Under the pieces are notes generated by a model. The model searched no databases. It was not told the origin of the DNA and was given only the letters and a program-made list of their open reading frames with translations. A program made the position numbers and the translations under genes. Below, in pieces: positions 35,614 to 44,973 of a DNA stretch of 64,000 nt. The DNA is from Pyrococcus kukulkanii (GTDB lineage Archaea; Methanobacteriota_B; Thermococci; Thermococcales; Thermococcaceae), in contig NZ_CP010835.1 in the NCBI RefSeq assembly GCF_001577775.1, positions 1,054,001-1,118,000 of the forward strand, in the 5' to 3' direction. Position 1 is the stretch's first letter; each line of letters begins with the position of its first letter.

Positions 35614-36141
35614 TTAGATATACTCGAAATCCCTCGTCATTAGATCCTCGAGCAACTCCTTAACCCAGGGCCTCCTCGTTCTGAGGGATAAGTGTATTAT
35701 GCCCTCGACGTGAACCCCATACTTCTCCTTGAGCTCCTCCTTGGTCACAGGCTCCTTAAAGAGGAAGGGCCTCTCTATCGTGAAGGCGTAGCCGAACTCG
35801 TTTATATACCCCTTAAGCCACCTCTTCCCCTCGCTCTCGCCGTGAACGAATGTTAACCCGCTTGTATCCTTCGTGAGCTCCCACAGGGTCTCAAAATCAG
35901 CCTTTATGACTTCACCGACCTCAAATCCTCCAGCTATGGTTCCCCTCTTCGTGAGGGTTTGTTCTTCGGTCAGGCCCAGCCTTCGGAGGGTCTTCTTCAG
36001 CGTGTACAAGTCTCCCCTCGCTATGTAGAGGAAGACGATATCACCTTCCTCGAAGATCCTACTCCTCCTTATTTCATGCCATTTTAATCCTCTAAATATC
36101 AGCTCGCCGTAGACCTGATGGAGCGCAATTACGTGTTGCAT
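35614..36141 (-). CDS. ASCH/PUA-like domain protein
   Basis: The 175-residue protein starts with an ASCH-like sequence (ALHQVYGELIFRGLKWHEIRRSRIFEEGDIVFLYIARG), with the conserved turn before E-x-R. A middle part with GGFEVGEVIKADFETLWELT and a C-terminal helical end follow. Probably an RNA or nucleotide-modification binding protein; exact role unknown. ATG 36141 has GCAACACG-type context and no strong ribosome site, so it may be leaderless. Confidence 0.65.
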   Translation of the reverse strand: MQHVIALHQVYGELIFRGLKWHEIRRSRIFEEGDIVFLYIARGDLYTLKKTLRRLGLTEEQTLTKRGTIAGGFEVGEVIKADFETLWELTKDTSGLTFVHGESEGKRWLKGYINEFGYAFTIERPFLFKEPVTKEELKEKYGVHVEGIIHLSLRTRRPWVKELLEDLMTRDFEYI

Positions 36142-36192
36142 GGTCTTCGATAGTGAGAAGGATTAAAAATGTTATCTGCCTAGGAACTCTGT

Positions 36193-36579
36193 ATGAGGGA
36201 AGAAGCGAGGTTGCTCTGGGAGCAGGCACTGGAGGATCTAAAAACTGCTGAGGTTTTAATAGAGGCTGGAAGGTACTATGCTAGTGTATTCTTTTCCCAG
36301 CAGGCCGCTGAAAAAGCCCTTAAGGCCCTGTACATCGAGGTCAAAAAAGAACTTCCCCCGAAAACTCATAGCTTAATTAGGTTATCCCAAGAATTAAACA
36401 TTAAAGATGAGGAAATCCTCGATGCAGTTCTTGACCTCAATCCCGAATACACCGTTACGAGGTATCCTGATGCTGCAAACGAAGTTCCAGCGAGAATATA
36501 CAACAGGAGATCCGCAGTAGAGCACTTTGAAAAAGCTAAGAAGGTGATGGAGTTTTGCAGGAAAAGATTGAAAGTTTAG
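36193..36579 (+). CDS. HEPN domain protein
   Basis: The 128-residue four-helix HEPN protein (EEARLLWEQALEDLKTAEVLIEAGRYYASVFFSQQAAEKALKALY in two pieces) precedes an MNT nucleotidyltransferase, the classical pairing. The ribonuclease motif R-x4-6-H of HepT toxins is not evident; instead the sequence TRYPDAANEVPARIYNRRSA occurs, as in the non-RNase HEPN subgroup. It overlaps the MNT gene by 25 nt. Confidence 0.85.
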   Translation: MREEARLLWEQALEDLKTAEVLIEAGRYYASVFFSQQAAEKALKALYIEVKKELPPKTHSLIRLSQELNIKDEEILDAVLDLNPEYTVTRYPDAANEVPARIYNRRSAVEHFEKAKKVMEFCRKRLKV

Positions 36580-36863
36580 TTAAAATCATAAAGAAGGCCT
36601 ATCCAGATGCTACTGTTATTCTCTTTGGCTCTAGAGCTAGGGGAGACTTTCTAAAGGATAGTGACTACGATTTGATAGTGGTTTCCAAAGCATTTGAAGG
36701 AAAGCAGTTCACGGACAGATCTACTGAAGTCCTGAAGTTGTTGTTTAAAGAGGGCATAGTTGGAGATTTTGAAATCCTCTGCTATACTCCCAAAGAGTTT
36801 GAAAGGAAGAAGAGAATGATAGGGATAGTTAGGGAAGCCCTAAAAGAGGGAATTATTCTTTGA
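36555..36863 (+). CDS. MNT-type nucleotidyltransferase
   Basis: The 102-residue minimal nucleotidyltransferase has the active-site signature VILFGSRARGDFLKDSDYDLIVV (GSxAxG...DxD) and a third acidic residue in VGDFEILC. In HEPN-MNT pairs it acts as antitoxin, in characterised cases by AMPylating the HEPN protein. TTG 36555 is the start of the open frame; translation is coupled to the HEPN gene. Its 3' end overlaps the convergent 91-codon gene by 11 nt. Confidence 0.85.
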   Translation: MQEKIESLVKIIKKAYPDATVILFGSRARGDFLKDSDYDLIVVSKAFEGKQFTDRSTEVLKLLFKEGIVGDFEILCYTPKEFERKKRMIGIVREALKEGIIL

Positions 36864-37128
36864 ATTGGAGAACGATCCAATGCCTATCTGCCTTTATCTT
36901 CATGGAAACTTTGTTCTTTCCCTCGACTATCCTGCTACAGTAGGGCTTCAGCTCTTCTATGACATCTCTATTTTTCCTTACAAAGGTTATCCTCAAGGGA
37001 AGCTCCTTTATTAAGAGGGCATTGCCCTTTAGGGGGTAGAATTCACGCCAAGGGCCAACTAACCTGAAGTTGTGCTTTGCAAGTATCCTTATAACTTCCA
37101 TTGGGATTATTTGGTGGAGCTTTAGCAT
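36853..37128 (-). CDS. Small uncharacterised protein, downstream of an endonuclease relic
   Basis: The 91-residue basic alpha/beta protein (LHQIIPMEVIRILAKHNF, REFYPLKGNALLIKELPLRITFVRK, KADRHWIVLQFKE) is not recognised. ATG 37128 lies 10 nt after the stop of the DUF559-like relic and was probably its operon partner. It looks intact. No membrane segment. Confidence 0.5.
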   Translation of the reverse strand: MLKLHQIIPMEVIRILAKHNFRLVGPWREFYPLKGNALLIKELPLRITFVRKNRDVIEELKPYCSRIVEGKNKVSMKIKADRHWIVLQFKE

Positions 37129-37138
37129 CCTGAGCGCC

Positions 37139-37765
37139 CTATTGTGATTCTGAAAATTCCTCTAATCCCTCTTGTCTACTCTCGATGACTCTCTTAATTA
37201 TTTCTTTTATCCGTCCCCTCATTGTTGCACTTAAAATGTTCTCATTTATCCATAGTATTACCCAACCTTGATTATTCAATACTTCGTTCTTTTTGATATC
37301 CTTTTCCAATGGTGGATAGTATACATCTTCTGGAGCATATCCAACTGGTCTAAGAGGTCCCCTTTACCCACTTGGGAGTATGCCAGTATGTGGCTCCATA
37401 TAGCTAGTTTAATACTAGGAAACGCAAAATCGAGATAGTACCCTGATATAGAGTATTGCCTGAAATAATCAACACCCCCCGTAGCCAAGGCTCTTTAAGA
37501 TGTTATCAATAGCCTTCTCAAGATTTGTATCGGAAAACTAGATGGGGTATCTTTTTTCAAATATAGCTTAAAATAGCTTATAATATCCTAGGAGTGCCCC
37601 TATTGTAGTCCAGCTCCAAACAAGGCCTATCGGAGGTTTACAATAACTAATGATATACTCCAGCTCCTCCCTGGTAACTATAAGCCTCGATCTCCCGAAC
37701 AATGCTTTCATCATGTAGTATTCGGACCTACTCATAGTATGAGGGGATATTGTGAAAAGCTTCAA
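37139..37765 (-). pseudogene. DUF559/Vsr-like endonuclease relic
   Basis: Fragments of one protein lie in different frames: SEYYMMKALFGRSRLIVTRE at the start (37765), then NLEKAIDNILKSLG, GVDYFRQYSISGYYLDFAFPSIKLAIW (the core of Vsr/DUF559 nucleases), and near the end VILWINENILSATMRGRIKEIIKRVIESRQEG before the TAG at 37139. Several stops and shifts separate them. It was probably a PD-(D/E)XK-type endonuclease. Confidence 0.65.
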
Positions 37766-37863
37766 TATTACCCACCCATAACGTAATTTTGTGTATTTGC
37801 TTTTAAAACTTTATCAAAAAATAAAGGAACAGTTTTTAAGGACTATCGCCTAAAATTTCTTCG

Positions 37864-38619
37864 ATGATAGTCGAGGTTGCGGGAGTTTTGGCTTCCTCCA
37901 AGAATGTAATAGCCTTCACGGGTGCCGGGATTAGCGCCGAGAGCGGGGTTCCAACTTTTAGAGGTAAGGATGGACTGTGGAAGAAGTACAGGCCAGAGGA
38001 GCTTGCAACGCCTGAGGCCTTTGCTAGGGATCCGAAGCTCGTGTGGGAGTTTTACAAGTGGAGAATTCGGAAGATCCTTCAGGCAAAGCCAAATCCAGCC
38101 CACTACGCCCTCGTTGAACTCGAGAGGATGGGAATATTAAAAGCCGTGATAACCCAGAACGTCGATGACCTTCACAGGGAGGCCGGAACCAACAACTTGA
38201 TCGAACTCCACGGCAACATCTTCAGGGTTAAGTGCACCTCCTGCGACTACAGAGAGTACCTCAAGGAAACCGGCAGGGTAAATGAAATCCTCAGTCAGGA
38301 GCTCCCTAGGTGTCCCAAGTGCAACTCGCTGTTAAGGCCTGATGTAGTCTGGTTCGGTGAACCATTACCAGAGGGAGCCCTGAGGAAGGCCTTCAGGCTT
38401 GCTGAGACCGCCGATGCTGTGATAGTTGTTGGGACTAGCGGCGTTGTCTACCCCGCAGCCTACATACCCTTCATAGTGAAGGAGAATGGCGGAACGGTTA
38501 TAGAGGTGAACGTTCAGGAGTCAGGTATAACTCCGATAGCGGACTTCTTCTGCAGGGGCAAGGCTGGGGAAGTACTTCCAAGGATCGTGGAAGAGGTCAG
38601 GAGGCTCCTCAATGAGTAG
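37864..38619 (+). CDS. cobB: Sir2-type NAD-dependent protein deacylase
   Basis: Sirtuin that removes acetyl or other acyl groups from lysines using NAD+. The 251-residue protein shows all motifs: [28 protein letters not shown], catalytic H116 in ELHGNIF, zinc cysteines C124/C127 and C150/C153, and [15 protein letters not shown] 37864 lies about 27 nt after TTTTTAAG, so the message is probably leaderless. It overlaps mnhE by 8 nt; archaeal homologues deacylate Alba and other proteins. Confidence 0.96.
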   Translation: MIVEVAGVLASSKNVIAFTGAGISAESGVPTFRGKDGLWKKYRPEELATPEAFARDPKLVWEFYKWRIRKILQAKPNPAHYALVELERMGILKAVITQNVDDLHREAGTNNLIELHGNIFRVKCTSCDYREYLKETGRVNEILSQELPRCPKCNSLLRPDVVWFGEPLPEGALRKAFRLAETADAVIVVGTSGVVYPAAYIPFIVKENGGTVIEVNVQESGITPIADFFCRGKAGEVLPRIVEEVRRLLNE

Positions 38620-39217
38620 GGTTCATTTGTACCTCAGGAAGAGGCTCGAAGAGATAAGGGACAGGTACATTTACGAAATCTACGAGAGACAAAAACTCCC
38701 ACCCTGGGAGAGGTTTCTACTTACTTGGATAGTCCTCTTCGCCTTCTGGCTCAGCATTACAGGTGACATTACGCTCCGAGGATTTTCCCTGGGCCTTCCG
38801 ACAACAGGAATAATAGCATTCTACATGAGGGATCTCCTCACCGACGATATAAGACACTCGAAGCATCTAGTCTGGAAGATCCTGTACTTCGCTTTCCTCT
38901 ACCTGCCTCAGTACTTAATAATTATGGCCTTCAGGCTCCTCGAGAGCAACATAAAGGTTGCGAAGCATGCCATATTGATGGACATAAACCCAGGGATAGT
39001 AAGGATTAAAACAGGTCTACACTCCAACACTGGGGTAACGATCCTCGCCAACTCCATTACGCTGACCCCAGGAACTTTAACCCTGGATGTCGTGAAGAAG
39101 CTCGATGGGACATATCTTTACGTTCACTGGATAGATGTTGAAACCCTAAACGTTGAGAAGGCTGGAGAGATCATCAAGGGGGACATTGAGGAATGGCTAA
39201 AGAAAGTATTTTGGTAG
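38612..39217 (+). CDS. mnhE: Na+/H+ antiporter subunit E (MnhE/MrpE)
   Basis: First gene of a multisubunit Mrp-type cation/proton antiporter operon. The 201-residue protein has a long N-terminal cytoplasmic helix, about three membrane helices ([46 protein letters not shown]), and the cytoplasmic ferredoxin-like ending with [14 protein letters not shown], the MrpE signature. Overlaps cobB and mnhF. Confidence 0.9.
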   Translation: MSRVHLYLRKRLEEIRDRYIYEIYERQKLPPWERFLLTWIVLFAFWLSITGDITLRGFSLGLPTTGIIAFYMRDLLTDDIRHSKHLVWKILYFAFLYLPQYLIIMAFRLLESNIKVAKHAILMDINPGIVRIKTGLHSNTGVTILANSITLTPGTLTLDVVKKLDGTYLYVHWIDVETLNVEKAGEIIKGDIEEWLKKVFW

Positions 39218-39465
39218 CTGGCATTGGGGTGCTATTGTTTACGGCACTGATGGCCATGTACAGGGTTATCGCTGGGCCAACCCTGGCCGATCGAATAGTT
39301 GGACTTAACACGGTAACGACCAAGGTAGTTGGAATTATAGCAATACTCGCTGTGCTCTGGAGGGAGTGGTATCTGATAGACGCCGCAATAGTCCTACTGA
39401 TGGTCAACTCTGTTAGTGGTCTTATACTGGCCAAGTACATGGAGAGGAGGGGGAGGAATGCTTGA
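39193..39465 (+). CDS. mnhF: Na+/H+ antiporter subunit F (MnhF/MrpF)
   Basis: 90 residues with three membrane helices. AMYRVIAGPTLADRIVGLNTV is the MrpF signature, followed by IDAAIVLLMVNSVSGLILAKYME. The start overlaps mnhE by 25 nt; the 3' end overlaps mnhG by 8 nt. Part of the same membrane complex. Confidence 0.9.
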   Translation: MAKESILVAGIGVLLFTALMAMYRVIAGPTLADRIVGLNTVTTKVVGIIAILAVLWREWYLIDAAIVLLMVNSVSGLILAKYMERRGRNA

Positions 39466-39772
39466 AATAATTCCATTATTATTCGGTTATTCAATTATGT
39501 TCTTCGGCTCGCTTGGTGTGATAAGGTTTCCTGACGTGTACACTAGGTTGCATGCCGCAACTAAGTGCGACACTGGTGGTATAATGGGGATAGTTCTCGG
39601 ATTAATAATGATCATGGACGGCCCGTTCGTTGTTAAGGTTAAGCTCCTCTTCCTCTTGGTTCTTATAGCCCTGATAAACCCGATGGTAAGCCACGCGATC
39701 GCTAGGGGGGCTTATAAGATGGGTGTAAAGCCGGAGGTAAAGGTGGATATGTATGCTTGGGACAATCCTTAG
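39458..39772 (+). CDS. mnhG: Na+/H+ antiporter subunit G (MnhG/MrpG)
   Basis: The roughly 104-residue, three-helix subunit has GSLGVIRFPDVYTRLHAATKCDTGG, the MrpG signature, and VSHAIARGAY near the end. ATG 39458 with GGAGG is preferred over the longer frame from 39416, which would run back through mnhF. Overlaps the next gene by 20 nt. Confidence 0.9.
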   Translation: MLEIIPLLFGYSIMFFGSLGVIRFPDVYTRLHAATKCDTGGIMGIVLGLIMIMDGPFVVKVKLLFLLVLIALINPMVSHAIARGAYKMGVKPEVKVDMYAWDNP

Positions 39773-40211
39773 CTTAATCATTATAGGGCTTGCCCTCGTT
39801 GTCGTCCTGCACAGGGACTTCCTCGCCTCCCTGATAACATACGGGCTTGTAAGCTTAGCCTTTATTCTCCTCCTTCTTCTGCTTAAGGCCCCGGACGTTG
39901 CCTTATCGGCTATAGTTGTTGGAGCTTTGGTTACAGGGTTATTCATCTTCGCTTATGAGAGCACAAGAGAGAACAGAAAAGTTGAAGTGTGGAAGGGTAT
40001 TTTCGTTCTCCCCCTCTTGCTCGTGTTCCTAAGATATAATATTGAGGCAAGAACTTTTACGTACGATGCCTATATCTCACACTGGTCAATGGGAAACCTC
40101 GTTACGGAGATCTTGGCTGGGTGGAGGCTTTACGACAGTATAGGGGAAGCCATGATACTCTTCTCGGCGGCGTTAGGATTCAGCTTAATCCTTAGGAGGG
40201 ACAGGAAATGA
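39753..40211 (+). CDS. Mrp/Mbh-type subunit with DUF4040 and MbhE-like parts (C-terminal MrpA equivalent)
   Basis: The 152-residue membrane protein has two parts. The N-terminal 75 residues (LASLITYGLVSLAFILLLLLLKAPDVALSAIVVGALVTGLF) match the DUF4040/MbhD part found at the C-terminus of MrpA. The rest (GNLVTEILAGWRLYDSIGEAMILFSAALGFSL) resembles MbhE. No full-length MrpA with the large antiporter domain is present in this operon. Such a split is typical of Thermococcales Mrp and Mbh clusters. Confidence 0.75.
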   Translation: MLGTILSLIIIGLALVVVLHRDFLASLITYGLVSLAFILLLLLLKAPDVALSAIVVGALVTGLFIFAYESTRENRKVEVWKGIFVLPLLLVFLRYNIEARTFTYDAYISHWSMGNLVTEILAGWRLYDSIGEAMILFSAALGFSLILRRDRK

Positions 40212-40591
40212 AGATGAGCATAGTCGCGAGAACCACGACAAAGCTTGTGAGCCCCTTTCTCGTCACATATGCAGCTTACCTCATGCTATACTCCTCCCAG
40301 TCCCCAGGGGGAGGATTTCAGGCGGGAGTAATCCTTGGGGTGGCAATAATCCTTCTCATAACATCCCATGGGTATAAGAGAGTTAGGAAGAAGTTCAAGA
40401 AGAAGCTCGTAAGCTCCATGGAAGGTGTATCGGGTATAATTCTCATACTCCTCTTGCTGTTAACCGCTCTGCTGTACTTACCCCCGCTGGAGGAAACTGT
40501 AATTCCCTTCAACGTTTTCGTTGGGATTAAGGTTGGGGCAGCCTTTACCCTGATATTCTACACGATAACGGCCTTCATGGAGAGGGATTAA
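40208..40591 (+). CDS. mnhB: Na+/H+ antiporter subunit B (MnhB/MrpB)
   Basis: 127 residues, about four membrane helices. The signature is VSPFLVTYAAYLMLYSSQSPGGGFQAGVILGVAII, followed by FNVFVGIKVGAAFTLIFYTITAF. Starts 4 nt inside the preceding gene (ATGA). Part of the Mrp complex. Confidence 0.9.
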   Translation: MKMSIVARTTTKLVSPFLVTYAAYLMLYSSQSPGGGFQAGVILGVAIILLITSHGYKRVRKKFKKKLVSSMEGVSGIILILLLLLTALLYLPPLEETVIPFNVFVGIKVGAAFTLIFYTITAFMERD

Positions 40592-40592
40592 G

Positions 40593-40862
40593 ATGATAGG
40601 ATTGATAATCACGATAATAGGGCTCTTCGGGATAATAGTAAATCAGTCAAAGCTTAAGCAGTTGCTATCTCTGAACGTCATGGCCCTGGGAGTCGTTCTG
40701 TTCCTCATCGAAGAAGGGGCAAAGGTGGGGAGTGCTCCACCGCTGAAGGGAGGTAACCCCGTAGATCCAATCCCTGCAGTTTTAATGCTTACAACACTTG
40801 TAGTCGACGTTGCCGTCACTGGCTTAGCCCTGGCCCTAATAATGGGAGGGAAAGGGAAGTGA
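40593..40862 (+). CDS. mnhC: Na+/H+ antiporter subunit C (MnhC/MrpC, NuoK-like)
   Basis: 89 residues, three membrane helices, related to NuoK. Typical parts: LLSLNVMALGVVLFLIEEGA and DPIPAVLMLTTLVVDVAVTGLALALIM. ATG 40593; overlaps mnhD by 4 nt. Confidence 0.9.
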   Translation: MIGLIITIIGLFGIIVNQSKLKQLLSLNVMALGVVLFLIEEGAKVGSAPPLKGGNPVDPIPAVLMLTTLVVDVAVTGLALALIMGGKGK

Positions 40863-42336
40863 ATGCCGTTATAATGGTGATCGTGCCCCTAATTTCAGCG
40901 ATCCTAATATACCTCGTGGGAGCCCTTAGGATAGAGGGCACGATAAGGGCGAAGTTCAGGCTACCCCTAAGCCTTGAGGTTAAGATCCTCTACATCCTCG
41001 GTACCTTCGCCCCAATGCTCCTACTCCCCTTCGTTTCTTCAGGAGTTGTGGGAGGATACCCCAGGGTGATGGGAATAGAGGTCGGAATTGACAGGATTTC
41101 ATTGCTATTCCTCCTGGGGGAGTTCGTGGCTTTCGGATCTGCCTCACTGTACGTGCTTCCCAGGATAACCGACTGGAAAGAGCTATCCCTACTTTTACTT
41201 GTTCACTCGGGACTAATTGGTGCATTCATCTCGAAGGACTTCTTCAACTACTACGTTTCATGGAGCTCTCTGCAATCTCATCATTTGCCCTGATAGCGAG
41301 CTCTAAGGAGGAGGGAAGCAAGGAAGCTGCATTTAAGTACTTAATGTTATCTATGACTTCCTCCTATCTGCTTATTTTAGCGCTTGGCATGATATACTTC
41401 CAGACGGGTTACCTAAACGTGAACCTCGCCAGAGATCTAAAGGATGATCTGCCCGTTAAAATTGCTTCAGTGGCTTTGATGCTTAAAGCGGGAGTATTTC
41501 CCCTCCACATCTGGCTTCCAGATGCCCACTCTAAGGCAAAAACTCACGTTAGCGCAATACTCTCGGGCATAGCCGTTAAGGCACCAGTATATGGTCTAAT
41601 CCTCCTCTCAAACCTCTCCACCCTCGACTTCCTAAAGCCTTTCGCCTTAGCTTCAATGATCTTCGGAGTGGTCTTAGCATTAATGCAGAAGAACGTGAAG
41701 AGATTATTGGCTTACCACACGGTCAGCCAGATGGGCTACGTCCTCCTAGGGGCCACGATAAGCCCAATGGCTGCAGCCCTCTACTCCTTCGCCCATGCCA
41801 CGTTTAAGTCGGGCCTTTTTCTCTCTTTGGGTTCACTGGTTGATGTTAGAAGGAGAAAGGAGTTGGAGTTCTTGGGAGCTCGAGATATGCCAATTCTGCT
41901 AGCGATAGTCCTAAGCTTAAGCCTTGCAATAGCTGGCTTTGGTTTGACGATTGGTGGGGTTGCCAAGTCTGCACTTACCGATGCAAAGCTCTTCGTTTAT
42001 CTCGCCTCAGTCGGCACCGCGATGTCCTTTACGAAGGTCAACTATTACCTGTGGAGGGGACATGGAGTTGAGCCTAGCATGAGAACTGTAATACCGGGAG
42101 CGATTCCAGCAATCGTTGTCTTTTTGGCCGGAATAATTTTGGGAGGAAAAATCAGTATCTCTGACTCCGTGATAATCTTGGGGATAATAATGTTCTTCAC
42201 GTTAAGAACCAAGATACCTAGAAGGGACTTCCTGATTAATATTGGAATAAGTGAAGGAGTAATCCTAATCTCCCTTCTCACAGCTCTTCTATCTTTTTCC
42301 TTGCTATCTTCTTTGAGCCTATTCGGAGGCTCTTAA
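40859..42336 (+). pseudogene. mnhD: Na+/H+ antiporter subunit D (MnhD/MrpD), interrupted by a one-base deletion
   Basis: Proton-translocating subunit related to NuoL/M/N. Two frames form one protein of about 490 residues: the first runs to DFFNYYV and then ends at a TGA at 41291; the second reads FMELSAISSFALIASS and continues with LMLKAGVFPLHIWLPDAHSKAKTHVSAILSGI and LLAYHTVSQMGYVLLG, the antiporter core. One T missing from GTTTC near 41257 explains the shift. The second part alone starts at ATG 41260 and would lack the first helices. Either a sequencing error or loss of function of the whole complex. Confidence 0.85.
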
Positions 42337-42469
42337 AGAAGTTTATATGCTCCTCGGGAAGGAAGTTATCGAGCTTAGTTGCCTTGAGCCTCTTCTTTTT
42401 CTTTCCATCGTTCTTAGGCCTGCTCACCTTGACCCCAGGATTTATGAAATCATCGATCTTCCTGTCCAT
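42278..42469 (-). CDS. Small basic conserved-looking protein
   Basis: The 63-residue protein ([20 protein letters not shown], a Lys-rich stretch, then [23 protein letters not shown]) has natural composition and a good start at ATG 42469 with GGGAGT upstream. It overlaps the 3' end of mnhD by 59 nt on the opposite strand, which raises some doubt. The high Lys content suggests nucleic-acid contact. Family not recognised. Confidence 0.55.
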   Translation of the reverse strand: MDRKIDDFINPGVKVSRPKNDGKKKKRLKATKLDNFLPEEHINFFKSLRIGSKKIARKKIEEL

Positions 42470-42516
42470 GAGCAACTCCCATTTCCTATTGAAAGAAAAA
42501 TTTAAAGGAATTTCGA

Positions 42517-43779
42517 CTACTTTGGCTTAAGATAGCCCCACTTCTCCAAGGCCTTCTTCAGTTCAGGACTTGATTTTGCCTTCTCTTCAAGGTCTATTCC
42601 GTCAACTGCAGCCTCAATAGCATCTCTCAATGCTTTAGCTCCGGCCTTTGGCCCATCCGGGTGACCCATGACGCCGCCTCCGGCCTGAATAACAAGATCT
42701 TTCCCGAACAGCCTTATCAGCTCGGGCATCAAGCCAGGGTGAAGGCCACCGCTTGCCACTGGGAACACTGGCCTTATGTGCTCCCACTTGCTCAAGAGGA
42801 AGTCGTTAATTCTCTTTATTTCCTCATAATTTCCGGCCATCTTTCCTACAGCGGTTCCGGTGTGGATCTGGTCAACCCCTATCATCCTTGCGGCCTTAGC
42901 CAAAGCAAACATGGTTATGCCGTGCTTGGGATTCCTAGTGAATGCTGCGTGCATTGCCCTATGAGCATGGATTGCCAATCCCAAGTCTTCGGTGACTTCC
43001 CTCATGTACTGAAGTGCACTCCATCCCGCAACGACTATATCAATCATCACGTACTGTCCGCCTTCATTGGCGACTAATTCGGCCCTCTTCTCCATTACAT
43101 CTACTGGGCCGGTGATGTTGATCAGATACTCCTTTGTCTCCCCGGTCTCTGCCTCAACCCTGTCCCTCACCCTGTAGAGCTTCCTCACCCTCTCTTCGAA
43201 CCTGTTGAATGGAAAGCTTGTGAAGTTCTCGTCATCCTTAAGCAGGTCAATACCCCCGCTCCAGAGCTCGTAAGCAATCTCAGCATATTCCTCAACGCTC
43301 CACCCCATCTTTGGCTTTGGAACCGTTGCGGTTAGGGGCCTGTCCTTGATTCCCATGAATTCCCTAATTCCCTTAACTCCGTACTGAGGCCCTCTGAAGT
43401 GCCTCAGATACTCATACGGGGGATGGAAGTCGAGCAATCTCAGGTTCTTCAGGGCCTTCATCCCGAACACGTTACCGGCTATAGCGCTGAAGAGCTGGAC
43501 TAAGCTTCCCTCCTCGAACAAGGTTAGGGGATAAGCTATCTTCGCGATATAACCTTCACCGCTTTTCTCTAAATAGAACACCTTTGCCATACTCTTCTTT
43601 GCCATCTCCGGAAGCTTCCAGAGAGTCGTCCACGTTCCAATGGAGCTTTCGCTCGCTATCCTTCCAGCAGCTTCTTCAGGAGAAACGCCGTTCGGCTCAA
43701 AGTAGTACTCAACTATAAGCTCGTCCCTTCCTGGGGTGTAGTTTAGGTCAACAAAATCGAGGTACCACTCAACCTTCAT
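42517..43779 (-). CDS. rbcL: Form III ribulose-1,5-bisphosphate carboxylase large subunit
   Basis: Archaeal RuBisCO that acts in the AMP pathway together with AMP phosphorylase and ribose-1,5-bisphosphate isomerase (not in this window), converting RuBP and CO2 to two 3-phosphoglycerate. The roughly 420-residue protein has catalytic K155 in TVPKPKMG, the carbamylation site GGIDLLK181[13 protein letters not shown] and [10 protein letters not shown], and [23 protein letters not shown] 43779 follows GGTG at good distance; ATG 43791 is also in frame. It follows the SLC41-like gene by about 36 nt and may belong to the same transcript. Confidence 0.95.
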   Translation of the reverse strand: MKVEWYLDFVDLNYTPGRDELIVEYYFEPNGVSPEEAAGRIASESSIGTWTTLWKLPEMAKKSMAKVFYLEKSGEGYIAKIAYPLTLFEEGSLVQLFSAIAGNVFGMKALKNLRLLDFHPPYEYLRHFRGPQYGVKGIREFMGIKDRPLTATVPKPKMGWSVEEYAEIAYELWSGGIDLLKDDENFTSFPFNRFEERVRKLYRVRDRVEAETGETKEYLINITGPVDVMEKRAELVANEGGQYVMIDIVVAGWSALQYMREVTEDLGLAIHAHRAMHAAFTRNPKHGITMFALAKAARMIGVDQIHTGTAVGKMAGNYEEIKRINDFLLSKWEHIRPVFPVASGGLHPGLMPELIRLFGKDLVIQAGGGVMGHPDGPKAGAKALRDAIEAAVDGIDLEEKAKSSPELKKALEKWGYLKPK

Positions 43780-43815
43780 GGGGAGCACCATATAGTATTG
43801 CTTTGGCCATGCTAA

Positions 43816-44973
43816 TTAGATTATCGCGACTATGAATAGGGTTGAGATGACATCCGAAAGAGTAGTTATCGTGGGAACGGTAACGTTGTCGGGATCGAGA
43901 CCTATCCTCTCGAAGGCCCTCGTTAGGAAATAGGCGAGTATCATAACTCCCAACGCAACGAGCGGATACAGAGCTATGAACTTTCCATAGATCCCAACTT
44001 TCACTCCCTTAACAATCGAGTACAGGAAAACACCCACGACCATCATGAAGGCCGAGAAGGGATAAGCTATCGCAACGTACAGGAGCATTTCTAGGAGTGT
44101 TTTAACATCAATTAAGCCCTCAATTTCACCGAGATGAACCCTAGTTGAAGTTTTTGAGCCTATTATTGATCCTATGTTTCCAAGGCTCGCAAGGACTACT
44201 GGGTACATTATGCTGAACACAGTTTTTCCTATCTCCTCACTGTACGTTTGCAGTATTGAACCCGTGACGCTTGAGACTACCGCCAACGCTCCTATAACTC
44301 CCAGAATTTCTCTGACCAATGTTAGATCTTCGCGTTCGTATCTAACTCCCCTCCCAATAAGGATTGAGATCAGAATCCCCACAGCAAAGAGAGCAAAGAA
44401 TATCGACATGTCGTGCTCGTACACGTAGAGAAACGTCACTAGGAGGGGTATCGTTATTAAATCTGCGGTGGCCGTGACTATGGGAACAGCTATGGCATCT
44501 GGATCAATCCCCTTCTTGAAGGGAACTATCGTTGCTAGGGCCGTGGTGTAGGCTAGGATGAGGGTGGCAAATATTGTTGAGGCAACAACTATCCCTAGAG
44601 ACGAAAAAACGTTCACCCTAACCTTTAGTGCCCCTATCAGCCACAGCACGAACAGCGGTATCATAGATAAAATTATCGAGATGATAACGTTCTTCCTAAC
44701 GTTTCTATCTTTTATGCTTGGCTCCATTTCACCAAGGTGAAGCATCGTCGTGAATCTCGAGGCTAAAGCGCCGAATATGTTTCCCCTAAGCCCCATCAGC
44801 CCGGGGAGTATAACCAATAGAACCCCATACCTCATGAGGTCGTGAAAGTACCTCCCCATGAAGATGCCCGCAAAGAAGTCTATGAACATGGCAAAGACTA
44901 ACCCAGGGAGCGAAACTAAGGTGACCTCCTTAATTATCTCCCTGATCTCGTACTTACTCACATCACGCAGCAT
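43816..44973 (-). CDS. SLC41/MgtE-like divalent cation transporter
   Basis: The 385-residue membrane protein has two homologous halves, each with the MgtE transmembrane motif: LPGLMGLRGNIFGALASR...HLGE with DPDAIAVPIVTATADL in the first, and ASLGNIGSIIGSKTSTRVHLGE with DPDNVTVPTITTLSDV in the second. This duplicated form without cytoplasmic CBS domains is the SLC41 type, probably Mg2+ or another divalent ion. It overlaps the radical SAM gene by 16 nt. Confidence 0.85.
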   Translation of the reverse strand: MLRDVSKYEIREIIKEVTLVSLPGLVFAMFIDFFAGIFMGRYFHDLMRYGVLLVILPGLMGLRGNIFGALASRFTTMLHLGEMEPSIKDRNVRKNVIISIILSMIPLFVLWLIGALKVRVNVFSSLGIVVASTIFATLILAYTTALATIVPFKKGIDPDAIAVPIVTATADLITIPLLVTFLYVYEHDMSIFFALFAVGILISILIGRGVRYEREDLTLVREILGVIGALAVVSSVTGSILQTYSEEIGKTVFSIMYPVVLASLGNIGSIIGSKTSTRVHLGEIEGLIDVKTLLEMLLYVAIAYPFSAFMMVVGVFLYSIVKGVKVGIYGKFIALYPLVALGVMILAYFLTRAFERIGLDPDNVTVPTITTLSDVISTLFIVAII

